DNA from: an uncultured bacterium
GTDB taxonomy: Bacteria > Planctomycetota > UBA1135 > GCA-002748355
Assembly (NCBI GenBank): GCA_937858895.1
Contig: CALLZN010000321.1
Coordinates: 1 to 33,888 of the forward strand
DNA length: 33,888 nt
Direction of reading: 5' to 3'
Shown here: positions 1 through 9,395 of the stretch, one piece after another
How the letters are laid out: each line of letters starts with the position of its first letter
Numbering within the stretch: position 1 is the stretch's first letter
Program-made: the position numbers and the translations under genes
The notes under the pieces: model-generated
Databases searched by the model: none
Seen by the model: the letters and a program-made list of their open reading frames with translations, nothing else
Told to the model about the DNA's origin: nothing

Positions 1-2453
1 CCCCAGGTCGTGTTGCTCGCGCCGATCGAGAGGACCGCTGGTGCACGAGCGGCAGCGCGTGCGAGGTCGAGCGAGAACGAAACGCCAACGACCGGCGAAC
101 CCGTGATCGACAAGGTCGGAACCGCACCACCGCTTGTTGTGCAGAGGATGCGGTAGCCCCACGGCCGCGTCGTGAACTGGACCCACGAGTTGTTGGTCCC
201 GTTGTTGCGCCAGTAGGGGACGATCGTGCCTGAGGTCAGCGTGCCGACCGTGATCGTCGGGTTGGCGTTCTCGAAGCCGATGAAGAACTTCTGTCCGCTC
301 GCGATCGAGACGACCTGGTTGAGCTGCGTGTCGTAGAGGCCCGCCGCGTTGCCGACGACCATGCTGCCCGTGGCCAAGACCTGGTCCGGCTGACCGGCAG
401 CGTTGGCGCTGTAGAGGTAGGTCGGGACGGTCACGTTCCCCGTGGTGCGCGAGGCCTGCAGGATCGAGAAGCCTTGGACCTGCAGAGGAGCCGTAGCCAC
501 GACTTCGAGCATGTAGCGAACGCCCGGGAAGCCCGTCGAGTTGAGCAGCGAGCCGTTCACGTTGAGCGAGGCGCAGGTCGCCGGCACGCTACCCGTGCCG
601 ACGCAGCCGGCGCCGAAGCTCGCGTAGCTACCCGGATCGGTGAACTTCTTGATGGGGTAAGGGACGCCACGCTTCTTGGCAGCGGCCTCGAGGTCGATGT
701 AGTTGGGCGTGCCGTTGTCGAGGTTGTTGTCGTCATCGTCGGCGATGAAGACTTCTCGCACCGCGGCCTGCTGGTTGGTCGCGTCAGCGACGAGGGTCGT
801 CATGACGATGCGCTCGGCGCGCAGAACACCTGCCGCGCCGTTACGCAGGCGGAGGTTCTCTCGCACGTCCCAAGCAAAGCCCATCCACGTTTGACCTTGC
901 TGGTGCACTCCACCGCCGGCCGGATAGACGAAGGTGTTGAGCGCCGTGCGGATCGAGCCACCGCTCGTGAAGAAGTTGTCGCCAACGATCGGCTGGCCCG
1001 TGCGGTAGATCGCGACGATATCGCCCCAACCTTCACTCAAGCCGTCCGTCTGCGAGATGCCGCCGTAGGCGTTGTCGATCGCGTGACCCCATTCGTGGTA
1101 CACGACGGTCGAGAAGCACGTCATGTTGCAGTTGGAGGCCTGGTTGTAGAAGTTGATCGAGTTGCCCTGTGCCGTGAAGAATGCGTTGCACGACTGCGGC
1201 AGGCTCGTGTTGACCGTGACGCCGTCGATGAGGGAGGGCAGCGTTCCGTTGATGCGCGAGAGCCACGTGTTGACGTCGTCCGTGCACCAGTAGCCGGTCG
1301 ACTGCGCGCGGTCGTCTTCGCCGGCGGTGGCGCTGTAGACCGTGATCGTGACTGGCGTTGCTGGCGTCGCGTTGACTTGCGTGCTCATGCGCGTGCCGCG
1401 TGAAGGGACGACAGTTCGCACGTGAGTGCCGACGAACTGCACATCGACTTGGACCTGGGTCGTTCCGGTATGCGCGATCGAGAAGTCACCGTTGGCGTCG
1501 GTGAAGCCGCTGTTCCCGCCGACCACCTGAACGCGAATGTTCGGCAGGGGCACGAGCTGGAGTGGATCGTTGGGGCGCAAGCCCGTATTGACCCAGCCCT
1601 GGACCTTGCCGACGACGGGGGCCATACCGACGGGGTTCGGCTGCGCGGCCGCATACTCGACGTTCGCAGCGCTCGTGGCGCTCGGCGTGGTCGGCGCCAT
1701 GACCGGCGCATGCGCGCAACCGAAGCTGCACTCGTGGTAGTCCGTCTCGTAACGGAGAACTTCGCCAGTTTTGGCGTCGACGTAAGAACGACCGGTGAGC
1801 TTGGTGCTCGCGGCGATCTTGATCTCCCAGGCGAGGCGCGGCTCGCTCTTGGTCGTCGCCTTCGAGTCGCCCCAGATCACGAGGCGGGCCTCGTCTGCGG
1901 CCATCGGCGCGACCGGAGCCGCGAGATCATGGGCGCGGTAGGCGGCCACGCGCGCGCTGTCTCGGCTGACCGCGGGGACGAGGTCGAAGTCTGCGGCGAT
2001 CTGGAAGGCGGACGAGCCGAAGAGCGAGATGCCGCCATTCTCATGGACGCGGACGTCGGCGCGGCCGCTGATCACGTCGAGCGAGCGGAAGGCTTGGCGG
2101 TAGACGAAGGCGTAGGTCCGACCCATCTTGCCGCTGCTCGTCTCGATGAAGGTCGAGGCGCCGCGGCCGAGCACATCGGCGTAGGTGTCGAGGGTCGCAA
2201 CGGCGCGGCGACGCGCTTCGGCCAAGGATGTCGCTCGGCCTTCGAGCGCGAGTCCAGGACCGTAGATGGCGCTCGGCGTTTCGGTCGCCGCGTTCCACAC
2301 GACGGACCAGTTGGGCCCGTTCTGGTCGATGAAGCGCTGCCATGCGTCGCGGGGCGTGCCCTGGGCAGCGACAGAAGCGCCTGAGAGTCCGACACTGGCC
2401 AGCGCTGCGAGAAGCGCGACCGCAGGTCGCAAGGGACGATTGGTATTGGTCAT
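1..2453 (-). CDS. Secreted zinc metalloprotease with FTP-like propeptide (M36/M4-like gluzincin), 3' part outside the window
   Basis: The frame is open from an ATG at 2453 to the left edge, about 817 residues, so the C-terminus is missing. Residues 1-30 form a signal peptide (basic start, hydrophobic core, ending SVAA), so the enzyme is exported. Residues about 40-240 resemble the FTP/PepSY propeptide of thermolysin and fungalysin relatives, containing RTYAFVYRQAFRSLDVISG and a block ending in GEVLRYETDYHE. A Gly-rich carboxypeptidase-regulatory-like stretch precedes the catalytic part. The zinc site is HEWGH at residues 453-457, with a third ligand candidate E474 in GLSEGWGD. The spacing fits gluzincins, and the EGWGD context resembles fungalysin (M36). 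Downstream are WMGFAWDVRENL and an Asp-rich DDDDNNLDNGTPN segment, then a beta-rich C-terminal region. No Shine-Dalgarno sequence is visible. It is likely an extracellular scavenging protease; M36-like is my best family guess rather than a certain one. Confidence 0.85.
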   Translation of the reverse strand, partial: MTNTNRPLRPAVALLAALASVGLSGASVAAQGTPRDAWQRFIDQNGPNWSVVWNAATETPSAIYGPGLALEGRATSLAEARRRAVATLDTYADVLGRGASTFIETSSGKMGRTYAFVYRQAFRSLDVISGRADVRVHENGGISLFGSSAFQIAADFDLVPAVSRDSARVAAYRAHDLAAPVAPMAADEARLVIWGDSKATTKSEPRLAWEIKIAASTKLTGRSYVDAKTGEVLRYETDYHECSFGCAHAPVMAPTTPSATSAANVEYAAAQPNPVGMAPVVGKVQGWVNTGLRPNDPLQLVPLPNIRVQVVGGNSGFTDANGDFSIAHTGTTQVQVDVQFVGTHVRTVVPSRGTRMSTQVNATPATPVTITVYSATAGEDDRAQSTGYWCTDDVNTWLSRINGTLPSLIDGVTVNTSLPQSCNAFFTAQGNSINFYNQASNCNMTCFSTVVYHEWGHAIDNAYGGISQTDGLSEGWGDIVAIYRTGQPIVGDNFFTSGGSIRTALNTFVYPAGGGVHQQGQTWMGFAWDVRENLRLRNGAAGVLRAERIVMTTLVADATNQQAAVREVFIADDDDNNLDNGTPNYIDLEAAAKKRGVPYPIKKFTDPGSYASFGAGCVGTGSVPATCASLNVNGSLLNSTGFPGVRYMLEVVATAPLQVQGFSILQASRTTGNVTVPTYLYSANAAGQPDQVLATGSMVVGNAAGLYDTQLNQVVSIASGQKFFIGFENANPTITVGTLTSGTIVPYWRNNGTNNSWVQFTTRPWGYRILCTTSGGAVPTLSITGSPVVGVSFSLDLARAAARAPAVLSIGASNTTW

Positions 2454-2760
2454 GTAAGCAAGAAGCGCCAGCGGCAACTCGGTCGCCGGGAGCGTGAGGG
2501 AAAGGGCAGGTGCGGGGGCTGATCCTGCGGAAGTGGGAGCAGAACGATACGTTCCGCCGGGCAAGTTTGCAGATTCCGCTCGGTGGGGACTCCAAAGCCA
2601 GTTCAGATTTGCGTCAGCTGGCGGTGACTGCCAGCACTGCGTCGATGAGCAGCTCTCCGACTGAAGCGACGAAGTCTCGACGGCAAGGCGTCGGCCAGGC
2701 CATGCACTGCCGGCGCAGCTCGCATCAAGTATCGCCCGAAGTCAGGTCGATGGTCGAAGC
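2454..2760. other. Divergent intergenic region, no gene seen
   Basis: This stretch of about 307 bases separates two divergently transcribed exported-protein genes, so promoters for both should lie here. I could not identify a convincing -35/-10 pair or a Shine-Dalgarno sequence for either gene. The only structure noted is a 6-bp inverted repeat, GCTGGC/GCCAGC, at 2617-2622 and 2630-2635 with a 7-base loop. It could be an operator or chance. Confidence 0.5.
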
Positions 2761-4104
2761 ATGTACCGCCGTCTCGCTGCCGCCATCGTTCTCTTCGCTT
2801 CGACCTCGGGCCTCGGCGGCCAAGGCGCAGCAGAGCTCACCCCAAGTGAGGTCTTCTCCGAAACCCTGCACGAGGTCCGCCAGGTACGCGGCCTCGGTAT
2901 CGGCAAACGCCTCGATTTCCGCCTCGTGCCGAGCTCGGAGCTCGCTCAGCGTCATGCGCGAGCTTGGCCCCGACTGAAAGACGACGCCTCGAGCTTCGCG
3001 AGCCTCGGCCTCCTGATTCCCGGCATCGACGCAGGCAAGAAGCTCGGCGAAGTCGCTGCCCGCATGCTGAGCATCGACTACGAAGCGAAGTCCGCCACGG
3101 TCTTCGTGCCAACGGAGACGACGAAGCTCGGTCGCTACGTTGCCAAGTTGCTCGCGGCCCAGGCCATCGGCCGCGCGCTCGATACGGAGCGCTACGACCT
3201 CGAAGCGAAGCTCGCGCGCGCCAAGACCTTCGACGAGGCCTTCGTCCTCGTTGCGCTCCGCGAAGGCGCGTCCTTGCTGACGATGAGCGAGTGGGCGACC
3301 GTTCACCGAGAAGGTTGGACCATGCCCGAACGGCTCGGCATCAAGGACTGGGAACGAGCGCGCAACGACACGAGCACGCGGAGCCCGCGCTTCTTCAGCG
3401 TGCAGCTCGCGGCGGGGCTCCTCGGGCGCAGCTTCTTCGCGAAGAGCCAAGGCGGCACGAGCTTGCTACCGCAGATCGCAAGTGGGGCCTCCAAGCGCAT
3501 CGAAGGTGCCTTTCGCGAGCTTCCGTCCTCGAGTGAGCAGGTCTTGCACCCGGAGAAATACTGGAGCTCGAGCCGCGACGAGCCGGTGACCTTGGCAGGC
3601 GAAGAGGGCTTTCTGCAAGTGCTCGCGCAGCTCGCCGGCAGCGAGCTGCGGGACGTCAACACGCTTGGTGAGTTCGGCTGCGGCATCGCCGTCACCCCGC
3701 TCCTGCAACGCAGTGATCCAAAGATCGTCGATACCCAGATCGCCACGGCGGCCTACTGGTCGCCGCGGGCGAGCGAGGGTTGGGGAGGCGACCGGCTCTA
3801 TGTCTTCGGCAGTCCCGCCGGAAGCGCCGGTGAAACGACTGCAGCAAAGCCGAGCATGGCCTGGATCACCTTCTGGGACAGCGAGCGCGACGCGAGCGAG
3901 TTCGCCGGCACCTTCGGCGCGGGCAACGGCAAGCGCATGGGCTTCGTTACTTCGCACCGCGGGCGTGTCGTCGTTGCAGCCTCCGGAGCGCTCGCGGCCA
4001 AGGTCGACGACGTCCATCAAACCCTGCGCGACAAGGGTCAACCCGTGCGCGCGGGGCGGAGCTTCTCCCTGTCCGACGAAGCGGCTGCACCGCAAAAGGA
4101 CTAG
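2761..4104 (+). CDS. Exported protein resembling a metallopeptidase-like family but lacking the HExxH zinc motif
   Basis: The product is 447 residues with an N-terminal signal peptide (about residues 1-20). From memory of uncharacterised bacterial metallopeptidase-like proteins, I recognise the order: a VRGL start (42-45), a GLLIPGID segment (83-90), a YDP-type turn here written DYEAKSATVFV (106-116), and a downstream ALREGASLL (165-173) equivalent to ALVEGDATLL. In active members a HELxHALQDQHFDL block lies between the last two. Here the same position reads AQAIGRALDTERYDL (133-147), with no HExxH. The second Glu (E168) is kept. The C-terminal 250 residues are not recognised. The start is an ATG without a clear Shine-Dalgarno sequence. 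It is probably a periplasmic or surface pseudo-peptidase, but the family match is by eye only. Confidence 0.8.
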   Translation: MYRRLAAAIVLFASTSGLGGQGAAELTPSEVFSETLHEVRQVRGLGIGKRLDFRLVPSSELAQRHARAWPRLKDDASSFASLGLLIPGIDAGKKLGEVAARMLSIDYEAKSATVFVPTETTKLGRYVAKLLAAQAIGRALDTERYDLEAKLARAKTFDEAFVLVALREGASLLTMSEWATVHREGWTMPERLGIKDWERARNDTSTRSPRFFSVQLAAGLLGRSFFAKSQGGTSLLPQIASGASKRIEGAFRELPSSSEQVLHPEKYWSSSRDEPVTLAGEEGFLQVLAQLAGSELRDVNTLGEFGCGIAVTPLLQRSDPKIVDTQIATAAYWSPRASEGWGGDRLYVFGSPAGSAGETTAAKPSMAWITFWDSERDASEFAGTFGAGNGKRMGFVTSHRGRVVVAASGALAAKVDDVHQTLRDKGQPVRAGRSFSLSDEAAAPQKD

Positions 4105-4140
4105 TCTCAGCCTGTGGATCAGCGAAAGACAACAGGGACG

Positions 4141-5118
4141 ATGCTGAGCGAGGATGCCACGCAGTCGGAGTCGACGTTCGTCTCGAACGCGACTACCGAG
4201 GCACGCCCCTCGCGCGGCCTACATCCTGCCCTCGACCGACGACCTCGCGCGCCACTGCCGCGTGGCCCGCTCACGGGCAAGCGCAGCCCGCTACGTCGCT
4301 TCGTCGCTCGTGCGACCGCCGCCGTCAACCGCACGCTCGATGCCTTGCCACCAGGGCGCTGGTTGCACCGCGCCTTCTGCCCGAAGACGCTGATCCACCA
4401 CGTGGACATCGCGATCTCGCGCGGAGGTCCTGGGCTCGGCGGCACAAAGATCGCCTTCCTCTCCGACTTGCACGCGGGCAGCTTCCTCGACGCGGACGAG
4501 CTCGTTGCGCTCTTCCGCCTGGTTCAAGCCGAAGAACCAGACCTCGTTTGCTTTGGCGGTGACCTCATCAACACGCGTGAGCGTGAGATTCTGCTTTACA
4601 AGGATGCGCTCGAAGAGCTGCACCCCCCTCTCGGGGTCTTCGCGGTGCCCGGCAACCACGACCACTTCTTTGGCAGCGACATCGGTCTTTGGGAAGCCTG
4701 GCTGACCGAGCATGGCGTCCAGGTCCTCAACAACGCCGGGCGTCGCGTCGAGCGTGGTGCTTCGAGCCTCTGGGTAGCGGGCGTCGACGACCTGACCGAA
4801 GGGAGCCCCGACCTCGAAGCGGCTCTCGAGGGTGCGCGCCCGGACGAACCCGTTCTGCTCCTCGCCCACCATCCGGACTTCTTCTTCGAAGCAGCTGCGG
4901 TCGACGTCGACCTGACACTGTCGGGTCACACGCACGGCGGGCAAGTGCGCTTCGGGTCCTACGTCCCGCTGCACCACAGCCGCTTCGGGTGGATCGAAGG
5001 GCAGCACGAGGTCGCCGGTTCGCAGCTCTACGTCAGTCGTGGAGTCGGTGTGACGTTCTTGCCGCTGCGCATCGGCGCTGTGCCCGAAGTTCCGATCTTG
5101 AGGCTCTCGGTTCCGTGA
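4141..5118 (+). CDS. Calcineurin-like metallophosphoesterase (YkuE/YaeI type)
   Basis: The product is 325 residues from the ATG at 4141. An in-frame GTG at 4114 lies upstream, but AGGG just before 4141 fits a ribosome site better. All five metallophosphoesterase motifs are visible: SDLH (D109, H111), GGD (D141), GNHD (171-174), AHHP (H243) and GHTHGG (H263, H265). These ligands bind two divalent metals in phosphoester hydrolases. The order and the final GHTHGGQVR match the YkuE/YaeI subgroup, some of which act on lipid-linked phosphodiesters such as UDP-diacylglucosamine. The N-terminal 90 residues are Arg/Pro-rich and contain no clear transmembrane helix, unlike many family members that are anchored. 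The substrate cannot be told from the sequence. It lies 36 bp after the preceding gene on the same strand. Confidence 0.9.
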   Translation: MLSEDATQSESTFVSNATTEARPSRGLHPALDRRPRAPLPRGPLTGKRSPLRRFVARATAAVNRTLDALPPGRWLHRAFCPKTLIHHVDIAISRGGPGLGGTKIAFLSDLHAGSFLDADELVALFRLVQAEEPDLVCFGGDLINTREREILLYKDALEELHPPLGVFAVPGNHDHFFGSDIGLWEAWLTEHGVQVLNNAGRRVERGASSLWVAGVDDLTEGSPDLEAALEGARPDEPVLLLAHHPDFFFEAAAVDVDLTLSGHTHGGQVRFGSYVPLHHSRFGWIEGQHEVAGSQLYVSRGVGVTFLPLRIGAVPEVPILRLSVP

Positions 5119-5145
5119 TCGCGCCGTGACCCGTGCACGGCGCAC

Positions 5146-8100
5146 TCATTCCATGCGCTGGCGACGGCGAGCTATGTAGTCGCGAGCGACGGCGAGCGGG
5201 TCGAGGGGCACGGAGCGGATCGAGCCGTCGAAGCAGCTCACGAGGATCGAAGCGCCATCACCGCGGAAGCACGCATCGAGGAGGGCGGCGTCGAAGCGCA
5301 TCGACAGCCGCAACTCAGCTGCGTTCATGTCCCAGGCGAGCAGGTTGCCGTCCTGGCTCGCCGAGAGAGCGAGTTCACCACGCGGATGAACGGCGACCGC
5401 TGTCACGCGGTTGCGATGCGCTTCGGCGCCACGACTGAGCATCAAGGGTTGAAGTTGCTCGCCTGAGACCTTCGACAGATAGCCGAACGAATAGTCGGCT
5501 GCGATGAAGCTCGACGTCGCGGCGTCGAAGGCAAGCGGGCCTCCAAAACGACCGTCGTTGATCTTACCGCTGATGCGAGTCACGCCGTCGTCCCCCACTT
5601 CGATCGTATGCAGGTAGTCGTTGACGAGCGATGTGCGCAAGAGATTGGAGGAGCCCTCGAAGCAGATACCCCTCACTTGTGCCATCGGATTGATGCGCCA
5701 ATCGCCGGTTACACTCGAAACGGAGACCTCGCCCTGCAACGTCTTCAGCGCGATGTTCCAGACGCTCACGCGACGGTCAGCATGTCCAACTGCCACCAAT
5801 GGCCTCGTCGGATGCATCGTCACACAGCGGAGCGGTGCGTTGCTGAGCTGCAGGACCGTGCGCGCCGAAGCGTCGCCTATGTCGTGGAGGATCAATCGCC
5901 CATCGTCGCCGATGCTGATCAGGGTCTCCGCATGTCGGACGTCCGCCGCAACCGCATCACAAAAAAACGCGTCGACGACCGCCCCTTCGTGGGCGTGTAT
6001 GCGCTGCAACACGGTGCCGTCGGCAAGGTCGAAGATCGCGAGGCTTCCATCGACGGCAACTGCTACCGCGCGCTGTCCACGGCGATCGAAGCGCACGCGG
6101 CGGACATCTGCGTTCATGGAGGCCAGCTCGCGTTGAACGCGACCGCTCGCCAAGGAGCGAAGTACGACTTGACCTTCCCTCGAGCCTGTAAGGACCAGAT
6201 CGCCGTCTGGATGAGCGGCGAGCGTGTTCGTGATGCTCGAGCCACAGAACAATCGAGGCATGTGCGGTCGCACGAGGACGTGCCAAACCGACACTTTCGT
6301 GAAGTCCGCCGTCAGGAGCATCGCGTCATCGAGGCTCCAAGCTAGGTAGCGCACGTCGATGGCGCGCTGCTGAAACGAGAGGAGCACCGACCAGCTGCGC
6401 GCATCGCGCACGACGATAGTCCCGTCACGGTGCACGGCCGCGAGCATCTTGCCGTCGTTGCTCCACGCTGCCGCGCCAATCGTCCGCAAATAGGGGTGTT
6501 CGATGCTCAGCTCGGGCGCTGTTCGTGGCTCCCCCCAGCGCCATACTTCGGTCGCATGGTCGCTCGGAACGAGGATGTGTTCGCCGCCGGGATCGAAGCC
6601 GCACCAGTGCGCTTCTTGCGAAGTGTCCTTGGCGAAGAGCCGCTTTCCCGTGCTTGGGTCGATGACTTCGATCCGGCCTCCGTTGTATGCAAGCGCAAGA
6701 GCAGGTTTCGTGGCATGCCACTGCGCGTGCACGACCTCTTGGTCGGTGATCTCGATGCGGCTCGCGATCGGGGCTGACTTCGTGGCGGCGATCCACGCTC
6801 GATTTGCCCCCTCGGGGTCCTCGGATCCATCCTGAGCCAGGACTAAAACGTGCTCGCCATCGGGTGAGAAGAGCAGTTTCGTCGGGCGAGCCGCTGCTTC
6901 GATCTCGATGCTCCGTGAGGGCTTCCAAGTCTCGGTGTCGACGGCATGCACGCGGCCTTGGCCTCCGGCGAGCAGAAGCGTACCGGCAGGATTCATACCG
7001 AGCGTCGTGAGAGGCGCATCGCCGAAGTCTCTGATCTCGCGCTCGATGGACAAGTTCTCGGTTGACCAGACGCGGAGCACGCCGTCGTCTCCAGTCGTGA
7101 TGATCCTCGCGCCGTCGCGCGTGAAGGCCATGGCACGCAGCGCGCTGCTCGAGGCTTGGCGCGTCGCTGTCCGCTTTCCGCTGGCGATGTCTTCGATGCT
7201 CAAGACGCCGTGCTGGTCGCCGATTGCGAGGTGTCGCTTACCGTGATCGAGGATGGGACTCGGGTAACGGCTACGGCGAGCGATGCTGTGTGCGAGGTGG
7301 CAGCCGTCCAGGGCGTGGAGCAGCGCGGATCGCATGCGTGAGTCCGGGTGCGGGCCGGCGGCTTCGACCAGCTCTTCGAGCGCGCGGAACGCGCCTTCGT
7401 CGCTCGCTCCCGCGCTCAAGGCGCGATTCAAGGCCGACGCCTCGCGCTCATTGCGATGCGCTTCACGAAGCGCGTAGGCGAGCGCGCCGAGCATGATCAA
7501 GACCGTGGCTAGGATCGAACAGAGCGTCGGGTGCCGTTGAACGACTCGGAGTGCGCGGATGTAGGCCGGCAGCTTGCGCGCGTGGATGGCTTCGCGGGCC
7601 ATGACGCGGTCGAGGTCATCGGCCAGGTCGATGGCACGCTGGTACCTATGCACTGGTGACTTGGCGATCGCGGTCATCACGACCGCCTCGAGGTCGCGTG
7701 GCAACGATGGGTTGTGCTGACGAGCATCGACGGCCTCGCCGGTCTCGATCGCGCGGCAAAGCGCCACGTAAGTCTCTGCTTCGAAGGGCAGGTGATGGGT
7801 CAGGCACTCGTAGAGCGTGACGCCTAGCGCGTAGACATCGCAGCGCGGGTCCGTTGCCGACGTGCGTCGATGCAGCGTTTCCGGCGCCATGTAGGCGAGC
7901 GTCCCGAGCAGCGAGCCGGCCTTCGTGATCGCTCCACCAGTGGCGTCGATGTGGCCAGCGATGCCGAAATCAAGGATGACAGGGATCGTGTGTGGCGACA
8001 GCACGATGTTCCCGGGCTTGATGTCGCGATGCACGATGCCAGCGTCGTGGGCTTCTTGAAGCGTGCGCGCGAGCGAAGCGACCCAGCGCAGGATTCGATG

Positions 8101-8652
8101 TTGGTCGCTGCGCCTTGTCGGTGCTGCGCCCTCGGCTCGCGCGCGGCTGACCCACGTCGCCAGCGTTTCGCCTTCGACGAAAGGCATGACGAGATAGGGA
8201 AGGTCGTCGGTCGTCGCCGCTTCGAGGACCGAGCAAATGCCGGGGTGGTCGAGCTGCGCGAGGATCTCGACCTCGCGACGAAAGCGCAGGACCCTGTCCG
8301 ACGACACGAAGTCGAGCTCCGGGGCGAGGATCTTGATGGCGACACGGCGCGCGAGCCGAGTGTCTTCGGCGAGGTAGACCGTCCCTTGGCCCCCGCTGCC
8401 GAGCTTGCGAATCAGCCTGTACGCGCCGAGCATGCGCGGTTCTTGGTAGACGTCCCTGCCCTCCGCGCTCGCCGCGTCGGCGAGGAACTCGGCGCGGATC
8501 GCCGCCTCGATCTCGGGAAAGCGCGCTACGTAGTCCGCGACGTCTCGGACCTTGCCCGCGCTCCGATCGGCCGACCAGACCGCCAGAAAGTCGAAGAGCG
8601 CCGCCTCGCCCGCGATCGCCGTCCGTGGGTCCGAGTCAGGCGATCCATTCAT
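5146..8652 (-). CDS. Membrane Ser/Thr protein kinase with C-terminal WD40-like repeats
   Basis: The product is 1168 residues from the ATG at 8652. Longer in-frame starts exist upstream, but this one overlaps the end of the sigma-factor gene by 17 bp, which suggests translational coupling. Residues 40-56 (YVARFPEIEAAIR) match the N-terminal helix seen in planctomycete kinases. The kinase domain is complete: Gly loop LGSGGQGTVY (84-93), VAIK lysine K107, catalytic loop HRDIKPGN (208-215), DFG (228-230), APE (256-258) and DVYALG. Activity is therefore expected. One transmembrane helix lies at about 377-395, which places the kinase in the cytoplasm and the rest outside it. Residues about 450-1150 hold repeated WD40-type units (for example AWSNDGKMLAAVHRDGTIVV and HPRGELALSASQDGNLLAWD), probably a beta-propeller sensor. 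With the ECF factor it forms the ECF-kinase pair known from planctomycetes, in which phosphorylation replaces or adds to an anti-sigma factor. Confidence 0.93.
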   Translation of the reverse strand: MNGSPDSDPRTAIAGEAALFDFLAVWSADRSAGKVRDVADYVARFPEIEAAIRAEFLADAASAEGRDVYQEPRMLGAYRLIRKLGSGGQGTVYLAEDTRLARRVAIKILAPELDFVSSDRVLRFRREVEILAQLDHPGICSVLEAATTDDLPYLVMPFVEGETLATWVSRARAEGAAPTRRSDQHRILRWVASLARTLQEAHDAGIVHRDIKPGNIVLSPHTIPVILDFGIAGHIDATGGAITKAGSLLGTLAYMAPETLHRRTSATDPRCDVYALGVTLYECLTHHLPFEAETYVALCRAIETGEAVDARQHNPSLPRDLEAVVMTAIAKSPVHRYQRAIDLADDLDRVMAREAIHARKLPAYIRALRVVQRHPTLCSILATVLIMLGALAYALREAHRNEREASALNRALSAGASDEGAFRALEELVEAAGPHPDSRMRSALLHALDGCHLAHSIARRSRYPSPILDHGKRHLAIGDQHGVLSIEDIASGKRTATRQASSSALRAMAFTRDGARIITTGDDGVLRVWSTENLSIEREIRDFGDAPLTTLGMNPAGTLLLAGGQGRVHAVDTETWKPSRSIEIEAAARPTKLLFSPDGEHVLVLAQDGSEDPEGANRAWIAATKSAPIASRIEITDQEVVHAQWHATKPALALAYNGGRIEVIDPSTGKRLFAKDTSQEAHWCGFDPGGEHILVPSDHATEVWRWGEPRTAPELSIEHPYLRTIGAAAWSNDGKMLAAVHRDGTIVVRDARSWSVLLSFQQRAIDVRYLAWSLDDAMLLTADFTKVSVWHVLVRPHMPRLFCGSSITNTLAAHPDGDLVLTGSREGQVVLRSLASGRVQRELASMNADVRRVRFDRRGQRAVAVAVDGSLAIFDLADGTVLQRIHAHEGAVVDAFFCDAVAADVRHAETLISIGDDGRLILHDIGDASARTVLQLSNAPLRCVTMHPTRPLVAVGHADRRVSVWNIALKTLQGEVSVSSVTGDWRINPMAQVRGICFEGSSNLLRTSLVNDYLHTIEVGDDGVTRISGKINDGRFGGPLAFDAATSSFIAADYSFGYLSKVSGEQLQPLMLSRGAEAHRNRVTAVAVHPRGELALSASQDGNLLAWDMNAAELRLSMRFDAALLDACFRGDGASILVSCFDGSIRSVPLDPLAVARDYIARRRQRME

Positions 8653-9223
8653 GAGCCATTCCTCCGTCGCGGAGGCGGGCTCGCAGTCGCTGCCAGCGCT
8701 TGGTCGTGGCCTCGCTGCCGAGACCGAGCCGCCGGCCGGCTTCGACACAGGTCATGCCTTCGAGACCGCAGAACGAGATCAACTCTTGATCCTCGGCGGA
8801 AAAGGTCGCGATGTGTTCGAGGAAGCGCGTGATCGACTCTTCGCGAACGAGCCTTTGTGTGAGGCGCGTCATCGAATCGGCGACGTCGTTCATCGCCGAG
8901 TATTGGGCAGTATGCCCTTCTGGATATTCGATGCGTTGCGCTCTGCGGACGCTGCGTTGCACCTCGAGGAGGATCATCTTGGCGATCGAGAAGATCCAGG
9001 ACCGATAGCCGTCCGCGTCGCCTTCGTACTGCTCGCGAAGCTTGAAGGCTCGCATCCAGATCTCTTGCAGCACATCCTCGGCTTCGACCTTGGCGCGCAC
9101 GGTTCGAAACAAGTGGCGGTGCACCCAAGCGCAGAGGGCGGGAGCCACGGCTTCGTAGCGAGTGACGAAGTCGTCGTGGGATGCACCGCGGTCCTCGGAG
9201 GGAGCTGCCATGACTGCTGTCAT
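8636..9223 (-). CDS. ECF-family RNA polymerase sigma factor, kinase-linked
   Basis: The product is 195 residues. Region 2 is seen in EAEDVLQEIWMRAFKL followed by SWIFSIAKMILLEVQR, the usual DVxQE...W...IA arrangement for core binding and -10 recognition. Region 4 is the C-terminal helix-turn-helix, LEGMTCVEAGRRLGLGSEAT followed by RLRARLRD, which would bind the -35 element. The start is ATG at 9223; a second ATG at 9211 is possible. Its last codons overlap the start of the kinase gene by 17 bp, so the two are made together. No zinc-finger anti-sigma gene is adjacent, which supports control by the kinase. Target promoters cannot be inferred from this window. Confidence 0.92.
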   Translation of the reverse strand: MTAVMAAPSEDRGASHDDFVTRYEAVAPALCAWVHRHLFRTVRAKVEAEDVLQEIWMRAFKLREQYEGDADGYRSWIFSIAKMILLEVQRSVRRAQRIEYPEGHTAQYSAMNDVADSMTRLTQRLVREESITRFLEHIATFSAEDQELISFCGLEGMTCVEAGRRLGLGSEATTKRWQRLRARLRDGGMAHEWIA

Positions 9224-9395
9224 TGCAGCGCTTCACGAGGACAGTGACAAGGTCGGAGGCCGAGCGCCTGGCTCTGGCGAGCTGCGAGGAGAGGAAGCTA
9301 GACACTGTCGCTCCGAGAATTGGGGTCGATCCCGTGGAGTGACCGGTGGGCTGCGCGTACGGACAAAAATCTATCCGCGGCTCGAGCTATCTACT

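Noticed and set aside
474..2384. Two long plus-strand frames opposite the metalloprotease
   Set aside because: The minus strand encodes a signal peptide, HEWGH and downstream Glu in one uninterrupted frame.
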